64,000 nt of DNA, from positions 1-64,000 of the forward strand of contig RWJK01001719.1 in NCBI GenBank assembly GCA_004335835.1. Reading direction: 5' to 3'. The notes beneath the pieces are model-generated. The model worked only from the letters and a program-made list of their open reading frames with translations, had not been told where the DNA came from and did no database searches. The DNA comes from Scenedesmus sp. ARA3 (taxonomy: Eukaryota; Chlorophyta; Chlorophyceae; Sphaeropleales; Scenedesmaceae). Below, piece by piece: positions 54,901 to 64,000 of this stretch. Positions within the stretch are counted from its first letter, which is position 1. Every line of letters begins with the position of its first letter. A program made the translations under genes and the position numbers.

Positions 54901-56372
54901 GCCTGGTTGCTGGTGAACTGCCAGTTCGGCAGTGCCGACTGAACTTGATGGCGCAAGTGCCTATGCAGAGTATATGCTGGTCAGACACGCCTATCAGGCC
55001 GCCGTTCAGTCAAACAGGCGCACCTGAACTGCATGCTTTGCTGAAGGTTCATCTGCGTTTACATCAGAACGGTGTCGAATGATTATTCGTCATTGCCAGT
55101 GTGTGCTGTTGCCATGTATGTGTGTGTGTCTCATGACGCGGCCTGAAGCGTTGGCTGCATCATGGGGGCTTGCTGGAAGCACAGTGCAGACTTGCTGAAC
55201 TGTGTGTGCTGTGGTATTGTCAGTGTGTGTAGCAGGCCAGTCCTTGGTTGAAATGCATCTTGCTGTGCAGCTCAGGTGTTTCTACAAGCTGCACCACCAG
55301 CACTCCTGCAGGTTCATACTGAGCCACCATCGACAGTATGATGTACTGGCTGTGGTAGTCTCCTTGGTTACAAGGAACAGCATGGCAGGCGCGTTTATCT
55401 CTTCGTACTGCTGCATGGCTGAACTGTACCCCCCTGGCACTTGTTGAAGCCCGTGTGACAGTAGCAGGTCGGGGTCGTACAATGCAGTGCTTCTGCTGTG
55501 CGTGGCACCGTTGGATCATTTACATCTCTTTAGAGGTTGCCGTTGCTGTAACGTATGCGCCCTCATCGTGGTCAGCGTTGCATGTATCGACTGTGGTGAG
55601 TTTTATCTCTTGTAGACGCACAGAGCACATGCTGTGGGTGCGATGCTGTGTTTGAGGCATTTGCCAGGTGGATGAAGCATGCAGCTGATAGCCATGTCTG
55701 CTGTGGTGGCGCCTATGTGCTCTGCGAACTGTCCGCTGTCACAGCGCCACAGTGTGGTGGTGACGGGGCGGCAGTACTGCACTAGTGGTGCACTAGTGGT
55801 TGTGTATGTACTTGAGGTTGCTGCACCTTGTGCTGCTCAGCAGCCCAGAATCTGAGTGACTTGGTGCTGCAAGGCTTGGCGGTGGGTTGCTGCAAGCAGC
55901 GACGGTGCTGTTGCATTGAAGACCTGACATCGGCTGCTGCCAGCCAACTGGGCCAGCCTGGCAGGCCGCCTGCCTCAGGCTGAGCGGCGACTCGCCGGAT
56001 CGGATGTGCGGCCGTTGCTGATTGCTTGGGTACATCCAAGCAAGCGTTGCTTACAAGCTGTGCAGCCAAGCTGTCACTTGTTATCAGAATTGTCTCGTAT
56101 CAGTCCCCTGGTTCGTGAGTTGCACGTTACTTGTGAGCCTGACGAAGCCATCACATTTGAATATTTGTGACATCATGCAGAACCCCAGTTGAGCTGTAGA
56201 ACTGGTCATGCACGTTGCCACGCCGTAACATCGTTGTACACCAGCAACTAATGCTTCTAGTGGCATCGCGCTGAAGATAGGCACGTGATGCGATCTTCAT
56301 AACACGGAGGGGGTTCGTTCATGTCGACGAGAGCCTTTCAACGGGTGTATTCATAAGGCACTCGAAAGCATC
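51989..56372. other. Long intergenic region, no gene recognised
   Basis: This is 4.4 kb between two plus-strand genes. Small direct repeats occur, for example AGTGCTTGATGTTGG twice at about 54085-54120, and related GGxTTGAGGT(A/G)TGTTG words at 52657 and 52739. Frames of 60-115 codons exist on both strands, but none has a motif or clear splice sites. Confidence 0.4.
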
Positions 56373-59086
56373 ATGGAAGGTAATTGAACGATTTCGATGC
56401 AGCGTCTGTAACTGTTGGCCTTGACACTGCACCACCAACGTCACAACCAACGCACTACTGTCCTCGTGGCTTGATCTTCTGGCAGGTACCTCGTTTCTGG
56501 CCCGCTGCCCCCATTTTGCAGCAGCTGCTTGGGCACAACAATTGCTGGGGCAGCAGCTGCTTGCTGCTGTGGACAGCTATGTCCAGTCAGAGCACCCCAG
56601 CCTGCACCACGCAGCACCCCACAAGCCAAAGCAACAACCAGGCAGCAACCATCATCAGCACCATGTGATTGCCAAACAGCTGCCCTGGCAGCAGACGCAG
56701 CTTATGGACACATCCAGCAGACGCAGAGGAGTGCTGCCTTGCCTGGGCTCGCATGCTGCTGGCATGGTCAACAGTTGCAGCAGCACTGCTAGCCTGCGGC
56801 AATTCCAACGGCACTACGTCCGCCCTTGCAGCGAAGCAGTGGAAGATGAGCTTGCAGCAGCAGCAGCAACAGCAGCAGCAACGGCTGAAGCAGCATCCCC
56901 CAGTCGCAGAAGGCGCAGCAGAGCAACCTACAGCAGCGATGCTGCTGCTCCTGCAGCAGCTGCAGCTGCTCAAGCTGCTGCTGCTGCAGCTGCTGATGTT
57001 GACAGTGGTGGTGAGGATGCAGCACCTGTTACACAAGGATCAGCAGATTCAACAGCTGACGCGGCTGCGCCTTCACGCAGAAGGGGCACAACCGAAAGCA
57101 GAGCGCTACTGAGGCGCACGACAGTGAGTGCCGGGCTGCTGCTGCAGCCGCATAAGGCACATCAGCAACATGACGCACTTGAAGTACATGTGCCTGCAGT
57201 AAAATGTAGGGCATTGCTCATGCTATCTCTGCTGTTTCCTGCTGCTGCTGCTGGCTGTGGCTTGCAGGAAAGCCGCGCTGCAATCGAGGATGTGGCAGTG
57301 ATGAGCAAGAGCCAGTTGATGAGGAGGAACAAAGTGGGTGGTTGTTGTTGTTGCTGCTTTGCTGCTACTCCCGCTAGCTCTCAAAGAGTGCTGAGGCTGA
57401 GCCATCTGCAAGTGAGCTTGCTTGCATTCTGACTTGCTTGCTGCTCCATTCCCTTGCGCTGGCTACGGCTTGCACCTGCATCGCGGATCCTCACTTTGCT
57501 GTGCTGCTGATCCCAGTCCTGTTTCCTTCTTCTTTGCGTCTTCTTTGCGGCTTGCAGGCCTGGCTGCAGCATGAGTGCTGGTCCAGGAAGCTGCAGTATG
57601 ATGGCCTGAAGCCGCAGCTGGTGCAGCACCTTCTGGACTGGCAGCAGACTGATGCTGGCAAGGAGTCAGCAGCTGCTGCACTGGCAACAGCAGAAGCAGC
57701 AGTAGCAGCAGCCGCAGGAGAGACTCAGCAGCAGCAGCAGGGCGCTGCCCAGCAGCCCACCGCAGAGGTCGGCAGCATTGACAGCAGCAGCAGCAGCAGC
57801 AGCGAAAGCAGGAGGCGACGCCGCAGCACCAACAGTGCAGCGGTCAGCAGCAGCAGCAGCTCTAGCGTTGCAGAGGAAGTCCAAGCGCCCGCTGGTGAGG
57901 CAGTGGCTGCTGTCCCTGGCGCCTATGCAGAGCAGCCGCAGCAGCCGCCAAGAAATGCAGCAGCTGCTGCGGCTGACTCGCTGACTGCGCTGCTGCAGCA
58001 GCTGCAGGAGCAGCCTGACAATGCGGCGCTTCTGGCTGTAGCACGCAACTCTCTGGAGTTGCACGTCAAGAGCCTTCTAAGCAACAGCAGCAGCAGTAGC
58101 AGCAACAGCAGCAGCTATCAGGCTGCTGCTGGCAGCAGAGGCTGGGGTAGCGCTTCTGCTGCTGCAGCAGCAGCAGCAGCAGCAACACATGCTGCAGCCT
58201 TGCAGGAAGCTGCCGCTGACCTGGCGGCCCGCATCCAAGCCTGCAGCTCTCCTGCAAGCATTGCCGCACTTGCGACCGCCTGCTACAGCCGTGAAGTGCA
58301 GAGCCCTGTGCTGGCTGCAGCCATGTCGGAGGCTGTAGCAGCAGTTGCGCCGCAGCTAGGCCCGCAGGAAGTGTACAGGGTGCTGCGGCTGCTGGTAGAG
58401 CATCTGGATGCAGCGCCAGATGCTTCTGGCGCGGCAGGCCACGCTGCTGCAGCTGCAGCTGGCTGGGTGGGTGGCGAGGGCAGCAGCACGCTGCGCAAGG
58501 GCTTCCAGGTGCTTGCGCAGGCGCTGATTGGCTGCTGCGGGGCGCTGGCGCCGATGCAGCTGGCAGAGGCTGTGGCGCTGCTGGCGCGGCACCAGTACGA
58601 CGATGCCTGGGGGTGAGTGCGCAGCAGCACGCCTAAAGCTGGGCACACAGCTTGATGTACGAAGCATGTCCATAGGTTGATAGACACTTGCGTCGCTGCT
58701 TGCCTGCTTTGCATCCGTCCTGGAGGCCAACCCTCCCATAGATACCCTGTTACTACTCAACCCCGAGTTAGTCATATCAATTGCTTCACTGGTACTGCCA
58801 GTGGTGAATGACACGTTGGTCAACTAGCTGGTGTGCCTGCTGTTCCTGCCCATTCACACGCAGGCTATGGCTGATCAGCAAGGAAGCTGCAGACCGCTTG
58901 GCGGAGTTTGAGCCGTGTGACATGGTGCTGCTGCTGGAGGCGGTGGCTGGCATGTGTGTGGCAGACGATGCGTTGTGCAGGGGCGTTGCAGAGGCTGTGG
59001 CGGCCAAGCGTGGCGCATACAGTGCTGCGCAGCTGGCTGAGGTCGGCAGCGCACTGCAGCGCATGGGGTATGCGGGTGAGGTGTGA
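56373..59086 (+). CDS. SAP-like domain, alpha-helical repeat protein (FASTK/OPR-like, putative organelle RNA factor)
   Basis: Five exons (56373-56379, 56486-57123, 57268-57333, 57558-58612, 58864-59086) give 662 residues. Exon 1 is only 7 bases (ATGGAAG), so the start is the least certain part. The first third is Gln/Ala/Ser-rich with Arg clusters (SRRRR), perhaps a transit region. Exons 3-4 code MSKSQLMRRNKAWLQHECW...LKPQLVQHLLDW, which has the spacing of a SAP DNA/RNA-binding helix pair. After a long low-complexity linker, the C-terminal 250 residues are regular amphipathic helices, with repeating patterns such as MQLAEAVALLARHQYDDAWG and QLAEVGSALQRMGY. These resemble the helical repeats of FASTK/RAP and OPR proteins that control chloroplast or mitochondrial RNAs in green algae. 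No RAP domain is seen. Function is inferred from fold type only. Confidence 0.6.
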
Positions 59087-60094
59087 GGGAGGGTGCCGGC
59101 AGCATCAGTGTGTTAAGTGTTGGGTTTGCAGTCACCTGCGAAGCTTGCGGTCTGGCGTTACACAGCTAGCCGTCGGAGGAGAGTGTGTGTGAGGGTTGGT
59201 CGGAGGAGGAATGAGTTATCGTGTTGGTTGTGTGTGACTTTGTGTGTTCAAAAGGACGAATTGATGTTGAGCGAGTTGCTCAGGTGATCATCACTGTGTA
59301 GGGCGCCTGCTGTTGCCCGACAGTTTGCTGTGTACTATAATCATCAGCTCAAGCTCTGATGCTGCTAACTTTGCCAGGGGTAAACCGCTTGGTTGTGTCC
59401 TGTGCATCAACGGCATGCTTGCACGCCCCTCAAGGACATGGTTTGTCAGGTTCCGTTGTTGCAACAATGCGATTTCAGGCGACGTAACTGTTGGCAAGTC
59501 TCAATGCAGCTCAGGTCATTGGATATGTTGTCAAGTGCTGTTGCTGCAATTTTTGTGCATCAGCTGCTTTGCAGGGGCACCACCCGGCTTGCCGCAGTGT
59601 ACTGGTGCCACTAACGGTGGAATCAGGCTGGAGTTGCTTTCAGTGCGTGGTGACTGCAGGACACATTGCACGGCTGTGTCCCCCACACTGGTGTCCATCA
59701 TGCGTTCTTTGAATCAGCTAGCATGGCACCCCAGGAGCCTGCTCCTGCAGAGACCCGCGTGTTGTTGCGGCCTGTCAGTGACAGTCAGTGACAGTTAGGC
59801 CTGGCCAGGCAGTGTTTCCAAGAGTGTTTCAGGAAGTGTGACCCTGGCAGCAACTTGTTCTTCATTGATATCACCAGAGGAAGCTAGTTTTACATTGTGC
59901 TTCTCGTGCAAGGCCTGCCAGCACGTCTTCACCCATTCAACATCACACTGCTTGGGAACCTTGTTTGCTGCCGTCGACTAGAGTCCTTACTTCAATTGAC
60001 ACATCATCTCAAACATTTTGAAATGCTGTAGGCGGGCTGGATCATCAGCTGAACACGCTTTCGCATCTCGTGCACTAGCAGCAGTAGCAGCAGC
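59087..60094. promoter_or_regulatory. Sulfate permease upstream region
   Basis: This holds the 3' flank of the SAP-like gene and the 5' flank of the sulfate permease gene. No exon or known sulfur-response motif was recognised. Confidence 0.35.
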
Positions 60095-60702
60095 ATGGAG
60101 GCCCTCAGCTCCTCCTCATTGCTGCAACGGCGAGCAAGTGGCTTAATAGCATCGACGCGACCATGCCTGTGCTGCCAGCATACCGTCAGCAGCCCTAGCT
60201 CACTGCGGCGAAACATGGAATCCCGATCCACGCAGCGAGTGCAGCCGGCAGCAGCAAGCCGACGAGCAGTGCAGTTACAATCTCCATCGAACAGCAGGAG
60301 ACGGCTTGTCATACGGGCGTCGGGTCCTGCTGGTGGCATGGGTGCACATGGAGGGGGCAGAGGGGAACCTGTGAGTGCTGCTTTGCACTGCAATCAGTTG
60401 CTTCACTGATTGACATGATGTCAACTGCTCAGTGGAGATGCTCGGCAGCTGCATCTATGTGCGTGGGAGTCCTGGCAGAGCAGTGCTGCGGTGCAACAGC
60501 CAGCCTGCTGCAGCTGCGCCAGTGAGTGAGCATACTGGTGAACAACAGCAGCAAGCGCAGCGCTGCAGGACCTTCAACTGATGCACATGTTCACTCTTGC
60601 TGCAAGCATTGCATGTGCAGCAGCAGCCTAAACGGTCAGGCCTAGCCAACAACTTACAACCTGGTGTGCGGCATGCTGACGGATGCAGCCTGCTGTGTCT
60701 CT

Positions 60703-60735
<33 letters not shown>

Positions 60736-60975
60736 GTAGTTTGCAGAGCCTTAGCCCACGGTCTACTATATGCATACGCTGGCGTTGGCTGACCTGTGGT
60801 GCATTTTCCTTCCGTGCTGTTTTTGTAGGTGGACACCTGGCAAAAGAAAACTATCCTAGGTGTGGCCATTACCTACATCCTGCTAACGGTGATACTGCCG
60901 TTCATCAACGTGTTCATTCAGGTATGAACACTTGCTTGACGGCTGCAGCATCTGCAGCAAAGCAGCAGCAGCAGC

Positions 60976-61013
<38 letters not shown>

Positions 61014-61284
61014 CAGCAGCTGTCGGCTGCGCGGCCATATCACACAGTTGCAGCGCTTGCTCCAGCAAGTCGGCTATGAACAGTATGGGAGCATGAGGTG
61101 ACATTTTTGTTGGTTTACACACCCCAGGCTCTGCAGCAGCTTTAACAAATACGGGTAATCACGAAGCTGGCCCAGCAATGCTAGGTAGTAGAGTTGTGTA
61201 GTAGCTTGCGAAGATGTAACGATCAGCACACCAGCGTTGCCGTGCTGCACAGTGCCTGCTTCCCCTCCCTGCTGCTGCTGCTGG

Positions 61285-61317
<33 letters not shown>

Positions 61318-61413
61318 GCCAGGCCTTTGCGAAGCATCTTTGCCCCTTCCTGGAGGCCGTCACCAACCACTCCTTCATCTTGCAACACAGCTCATGCTGA
61401 TATTGCTGTTGCC

Positions 61414-61455
<42 letters not shown>

Positions 61456-64000
61456 GCTCAGGCTTTTGCCAAGGGCCTGGGTCCCTTCCTAGAGGCAGTG
61501 ATGGAGCACGACTTCATCCATGCCACCAAGCTCACGCTGATGCTGGCTGCCATCACGGTGCCACTCAACACGCTGTTTGGCACAGTGGCTGCCATCCTCA
61601 TCACGCGCAACGAGTTTCCGGGCAAGGTGCGGGCAGCAGTTGTTGCAATGCAGCGCTTGTGTTATGTTGCAGTTGCCTTATTGTGTGGGTGAGTGTTGGT
61701 TTTGGCATCTCGCCCAACGAGTTCCCGGGCAAGGTGCGGGCAGCAGTCATTGCAATGCAGCTGTTGTGTATGATGTTGCAGATGCTGCTGTTGTGTAGGT
61801 GATGGTCAGCTTCATGCTGCGGCTGCAAGCTGGTGTTGGGTAACACATGCAGCGAGATTCAGGGTGAGGTGCAGGGTACAGCTCTAGTTGCGCTGCTGCA
61901 GTTGTGTTGTCACCCTCCATGTCCGTCTGCAGCATAAGACATCCGCCATGCTGCTGCTGCTGCTGCTGCTGCTGCCACGTCAGGTGCTGCTGCTGTCGCT
62001 GCTGGACCTTCCCTTCAGCATCTCCCCCGTGGTGACGGGGCTCATGCTGATGCTGCTGTACGGCCGCGCCGGCTGGTTTGCCACAGCGCTGGCAGACGGA
62101 GGGCTCAAGGTGGTCTTCGCCTTCTCAGGTGGGCTGCGCTTGCTGCTGGTGTTACAAGTTTGTCATTTTGTTACTTTTGCGTGCTGCAGCGCAGCGAGCT
62201 GTGCATTGGGCGGTGTGAGGTCGGGCCGGGTGGCTGCATCGGCGGCCATATCGCGCTGCAAATGCCGCCATCACTGCTCCCTCCGCAGCGGCGGCCTCGC
62301 GACAAACGTATGTTTGACTGGGATGCGCTGCGCTGCAGACGTTGGTGGCTGTGCATGCAGTGCTGTCGTGTGGTGCATGAGCAAGCAGGTATGCTGCCCC
62401 CGACGCTGTCTGTGATGCTGCCCTTCTTCACCGCGTCGTTTTCTGCAGCAGCCTGCCCAATGCGTATGTCCAAACAGCAACACACAACGCGCAGTCACTA
62501 TGTCATTATCATTGGTTGTCCTGTCTTGCCTTGTGCCGCAGGCATGCTGCTGGCCACGCTGTTTGTCACGCTGCCCTTCATCAACATATCATTTGTGAAT
62601 TTGTATGTTCAATCAGCAACACATAACACTGGTGCATTGTGCCGCATTGTGCCGCAGGCATGCTGCTGGCCACGCTGTTTGTCACGCTGCCCTTCATCGT
62701 GCGTGAGCTCATCCCCACGCTGGAGCAGATGGACCTGGCGCAGGAGGAGGCAGCACGCTCCCTGGGCGCCAACCCTCTGCAGGTGCGTGGATATGTGGGT
62801 GGGTGTGTGGGTGTGTGGGTCGCTGGGTGGGTGGTGGTGCCCTGTTAAGCTGCCATGCACAATGTTTGTGGTGCAAAAAAGCGGCGCGCTCGCTGGGCGC
62901 CAACCCGCTGCAGGTGCGTGGGCATGTTGGTGGCTGGGTGGGTGGTGGTTCGATGGCCAGGTGCCATTCAAAGTGTTTGTGGTGCAAACAAAGTATTTGT
63001 GGTGCAAAAAAGCGGCGCAATTGCTCAGCACAAACCCGCTGCAGGTGGGTGGCTGGGGTGGGCTGCTGCCATGGCCAGCTGCCTCGCACCATGGTGTGTT
63101 TGGTGTATGATAGTTGTACGGCAGATGGACCTGGCCCAAGAAGAAGCAGCGCGCTCGCTGGGCGCCAACCAGCTGCAGGTGGGTGGGCGTGTGGGTGGGT
63201 GGGTGGGTGGGTGGGTGGTGGTGCCATTCTAAGCTGCCATGCAATTGTTTGTGGTGCGAAAAAGCGGTGCGCTCATTGGGCGCCAACCCGCTGCAGGTGG
63301 GTGGCTGGAGTGGGCTGCTGCCATGGCCAGCTGCCTCGCAAAATGTGTGTGTTTGGTGTATGATAGTTGTACGGCAGATGGACCTGGCGCAAGAAGAAGA
63401 AGCGCGCTCGCTGGGCGCCAACCAGCTGCAGGTGTGTGGGCGTGTGGGTGGGTGGGTGGGTGGTGGTGCCATTCTAAGCTGCCATGCAATTGTTTGTGGT
63501 GCGAAANNNNNNNNNNNNNNNNNNNNNNNNNNNNNNNNNNNNNNNNNNNNNNNNNNNNNNNNNNNNNNNNNNNNNNNNNNNATGTTGGTGGCTGGGTGGG
63601 TGGTGGTTCGATGGCCAGGTGCCATTCAAAGTGTTTGTGGTGCAGACAAGCGGTTCGCTTGCTCGCCGAAACCCGCTGCAGGTCGGTGGGTGGGGCAGCC
63701 GCTTGCCATGGCCAGATGTATTGCAAAAACAAAACCACTTCGTGTGCTTAGCTGCGGTTGCCGTGTGTCAGCCCAAATGCACTGCCAGCTGGCTGTTTTC
63801 CTGGACAGCCTTGCCGCAAGATATTTTGTGCAGCTCAGCAGTTGCGACATATGCTGGGCTTGGGTGGTCAGAGCTGGCATGGCGTCTCACACAACCGTCT
63901 GGTCACGTTTGTCACGTGCGCGGCTGTGGCTGCAGGTGTTCTGGCATGTGACGCTGCCCAACATCCGCTGGGGGCTGCTGTATGGCGTCATCCTGACCAA
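60095..64000 (+). CDS. SULP1: Chloroplast sulfate ABC transporter permease, SulP/CysT family (3' end outside window)
   Basis: Six exons are visible: 60095-60370, 60829-60921, 61462-61626, 61984-62128, 62658-62782, and 63936 to the window end. All phases agree. Exon 1 is a Ser/Arg-rich plastid transit peptide (MEALSSSSLLQRRASG...). Exon 2 is the first membrane helix (TYILLTVILPFINVFIQ). Exons 3-4 hold LTLMLAAITVPLNTLFGTVAAILITRN and LLDLPFSISPVVTGLMLMLLYGRAGW. Exon 5 ends in the EAA loop (MDLAQEEAARSLGANPLQ), which in ABC permeases contacts the ATPase. Exon 6 begins VFWHVTLPNIRWGLLYG. The protein imports sulfate across the inner chloroplast envelope with SulP2, Sbp and Sabc. Introns 2, 3, 4 and 5 contain copies of adjoining exon ends. 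A gap lies in intron 5. Confidence 0.96.
60960..61011 (+). repeat. CAG repeat near the donor of sulfate permease intron 2
   Basis: About 17 CAG-type units, one interrupted by CGG, start about 40 bases after the donor. Another CAG tract lies at 60705-60732 in intron 1. Confidence 0.93.
61264..61390 (+). repeat. (CTG)n plus copy of sulfate permease exon 3 5' end
   Basis: A CTG tract of about 15 units and the acceptor CGCCAG at 61320 lead into a copy of the first roughly 60 bases of exon 3. The copy codes AFAKHLCPFLEAVTNHSFI where the exon codes AFAKGLGPFLEAVMEHDFI. The true exon follows a second CTG tract (61418-61455) at 61462. The copy soon runs into a stop, so it could not serve as a full exon. 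Confidence 0.9.
61699..61790 (+). repeat. Copy of sulfate permease exon 3 3' end
   Basis: A block coding NEFPGK followed by the donor GTGCGGGCAGCAGT and further intron sequence repeats the end of exon 3 about 110 bases downstream. Confidence 0.88.
62383..62595 (+). repeat. Two intronic copies of the sulfate permease exon 5 5' end
   Basis: Blocks at about 62387-62430 and 62540-62588 repeat GCAG|GxATGCTG and the coding of MLLATLFVTLPFI. The second is exact for about 40 bases. The true start is at 62658. Both keep an AG acceptor. The flanking AACACA-rich intron words are duplicated too. Confidence 0.9.
63181..63220 (+). repeat. (GGGT)n tract, possible G-quadruplex
   Basis: At least six consecutive GGGT units lie directly after the donor of an exon copy; a second run lies at about 63437-63468. 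The pattern fits an intramolecular G-quadruplex in DNA or in the intron RNA. Confidence 0.75.
63507..63581. other. Assembly gap (75 N)
   Basis: A run of N interrupts intron 5 of the sulfate permease gene inside the tandem array. The true length is unknown and is likely to differ from 75. Confidence 1.

Larger units (their letters stand above)
62783..63690 (+). repeat. Tandem array of the sulfate permease exon 5 donor region (EAA loop)
   Basis: After the true donor at 62782/62783, copies of the segment coding RSLGANxLQ with a CAG|GT donor end at 62913, 63044, 63178, 63296, 63431 and 63681. Spacing is 118-135 bp, with one double-length step across the assembly gap. Copies ending at 63178 and 63431 are longer: each holds 54 bases between an AG and the donor, coding an 18-residue EAA loop. 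Spacers are G-rich (GGGT)n followed by CCATGGCCAG words. Confidence 0.93.

Overview
This window reads as nuclear DNA of a green alga, most likely a chlorophycean. Genes are intron-rich with GT-AG introns, many acceptors read CTGCAG, CAG/CTG trinucleotide repeats are everywhere, and several genes point to a photosynthetic eukaryote: Mg-chelatase subunit I with a plastid transit peptide, a chloroplast-type sulfate permease of the SulP family, and an ectodomain of the Chlamydomonas Cys-Met copper-uptake type. I cannot name the genus. All gene models were assembled by hand from reading frames and splice phases. In each complete model the exon phases add up to an uninterrupted frame.

Layout: (1) 0.97-2.96 kb, minus: Sec14/CRAL-TRIO lipid-transfer protein. 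(2) 4.0-7.2 kb, minus: Mpv17/PMP22 membrane protein whose first intron carries a 1.7-kb hAT-like transposon with a perfect 8-bp target duplication. (3) 7.6-11.7 kb, plus: mitochondrial pyruvate dehydrogenase E1 alpha, divergent from Mpv17 across 369 bp. (4) 14.4-18.7 kb, minus: short ionotropic-glutamate-receptor-like channel. (5) 20.2-27.6 kb, minus: 1028-residue secreted mosaic of GCC2/GCC3-like and sushi-like Cys-rich modules. (6) 29.3-32.2 kb, plus: CFIm25 (NUDT21), a pre-mRNA 3'-end processing factor. (7) 36.3-38.8 kb, minus: secreted Kazal-like plus trypsin/V8-fold protease. (8) 40.4-45.0 kb, minus: chlI. (9) 45.9-48.1 kb, minus: secreted CxxMxxMxxC copper-type protein. (10) 49.6-52.0 kb, plus: Gln/Ala-rich protein of unknown role. 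(11) 56.4-59.1 kb, plus: SAP-like, helical-repeat protein. (12) 60.1 kb to the window end, plus: sulfate permease, cut by the window edge.

The most striking feature is not a gene. In six genes, pieces of exon that include a splice junction and the neighbouring intron have been tandemly copied into the intron. Copies number two to seven or more, with unit lengths of roughly 50-170 bp. The chlI exon 4 donor region is present six times and the sulfate permease exon 5 donor region at least seven times; an assembly gap falls where one more copy would be expected. Many copies keep a GT donor or AG acceptor, and some could be used as in-frame micro-exons. In parallel, long (CTG)n tracts end at or within a few bases of many 3' splice sites. 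In at least two introns, CAG tracts near the donor face CTG tracts near the acceptor.

The genes do not form one pathway and look like ordinary nuclear neighbours. Several have a shared flavour of plastid, mitochondrial and cell-surface functions. Long stretches at 11.7-14.4, 32.2-36.3 and 52.0-56.4 kb hold no gene I can support.
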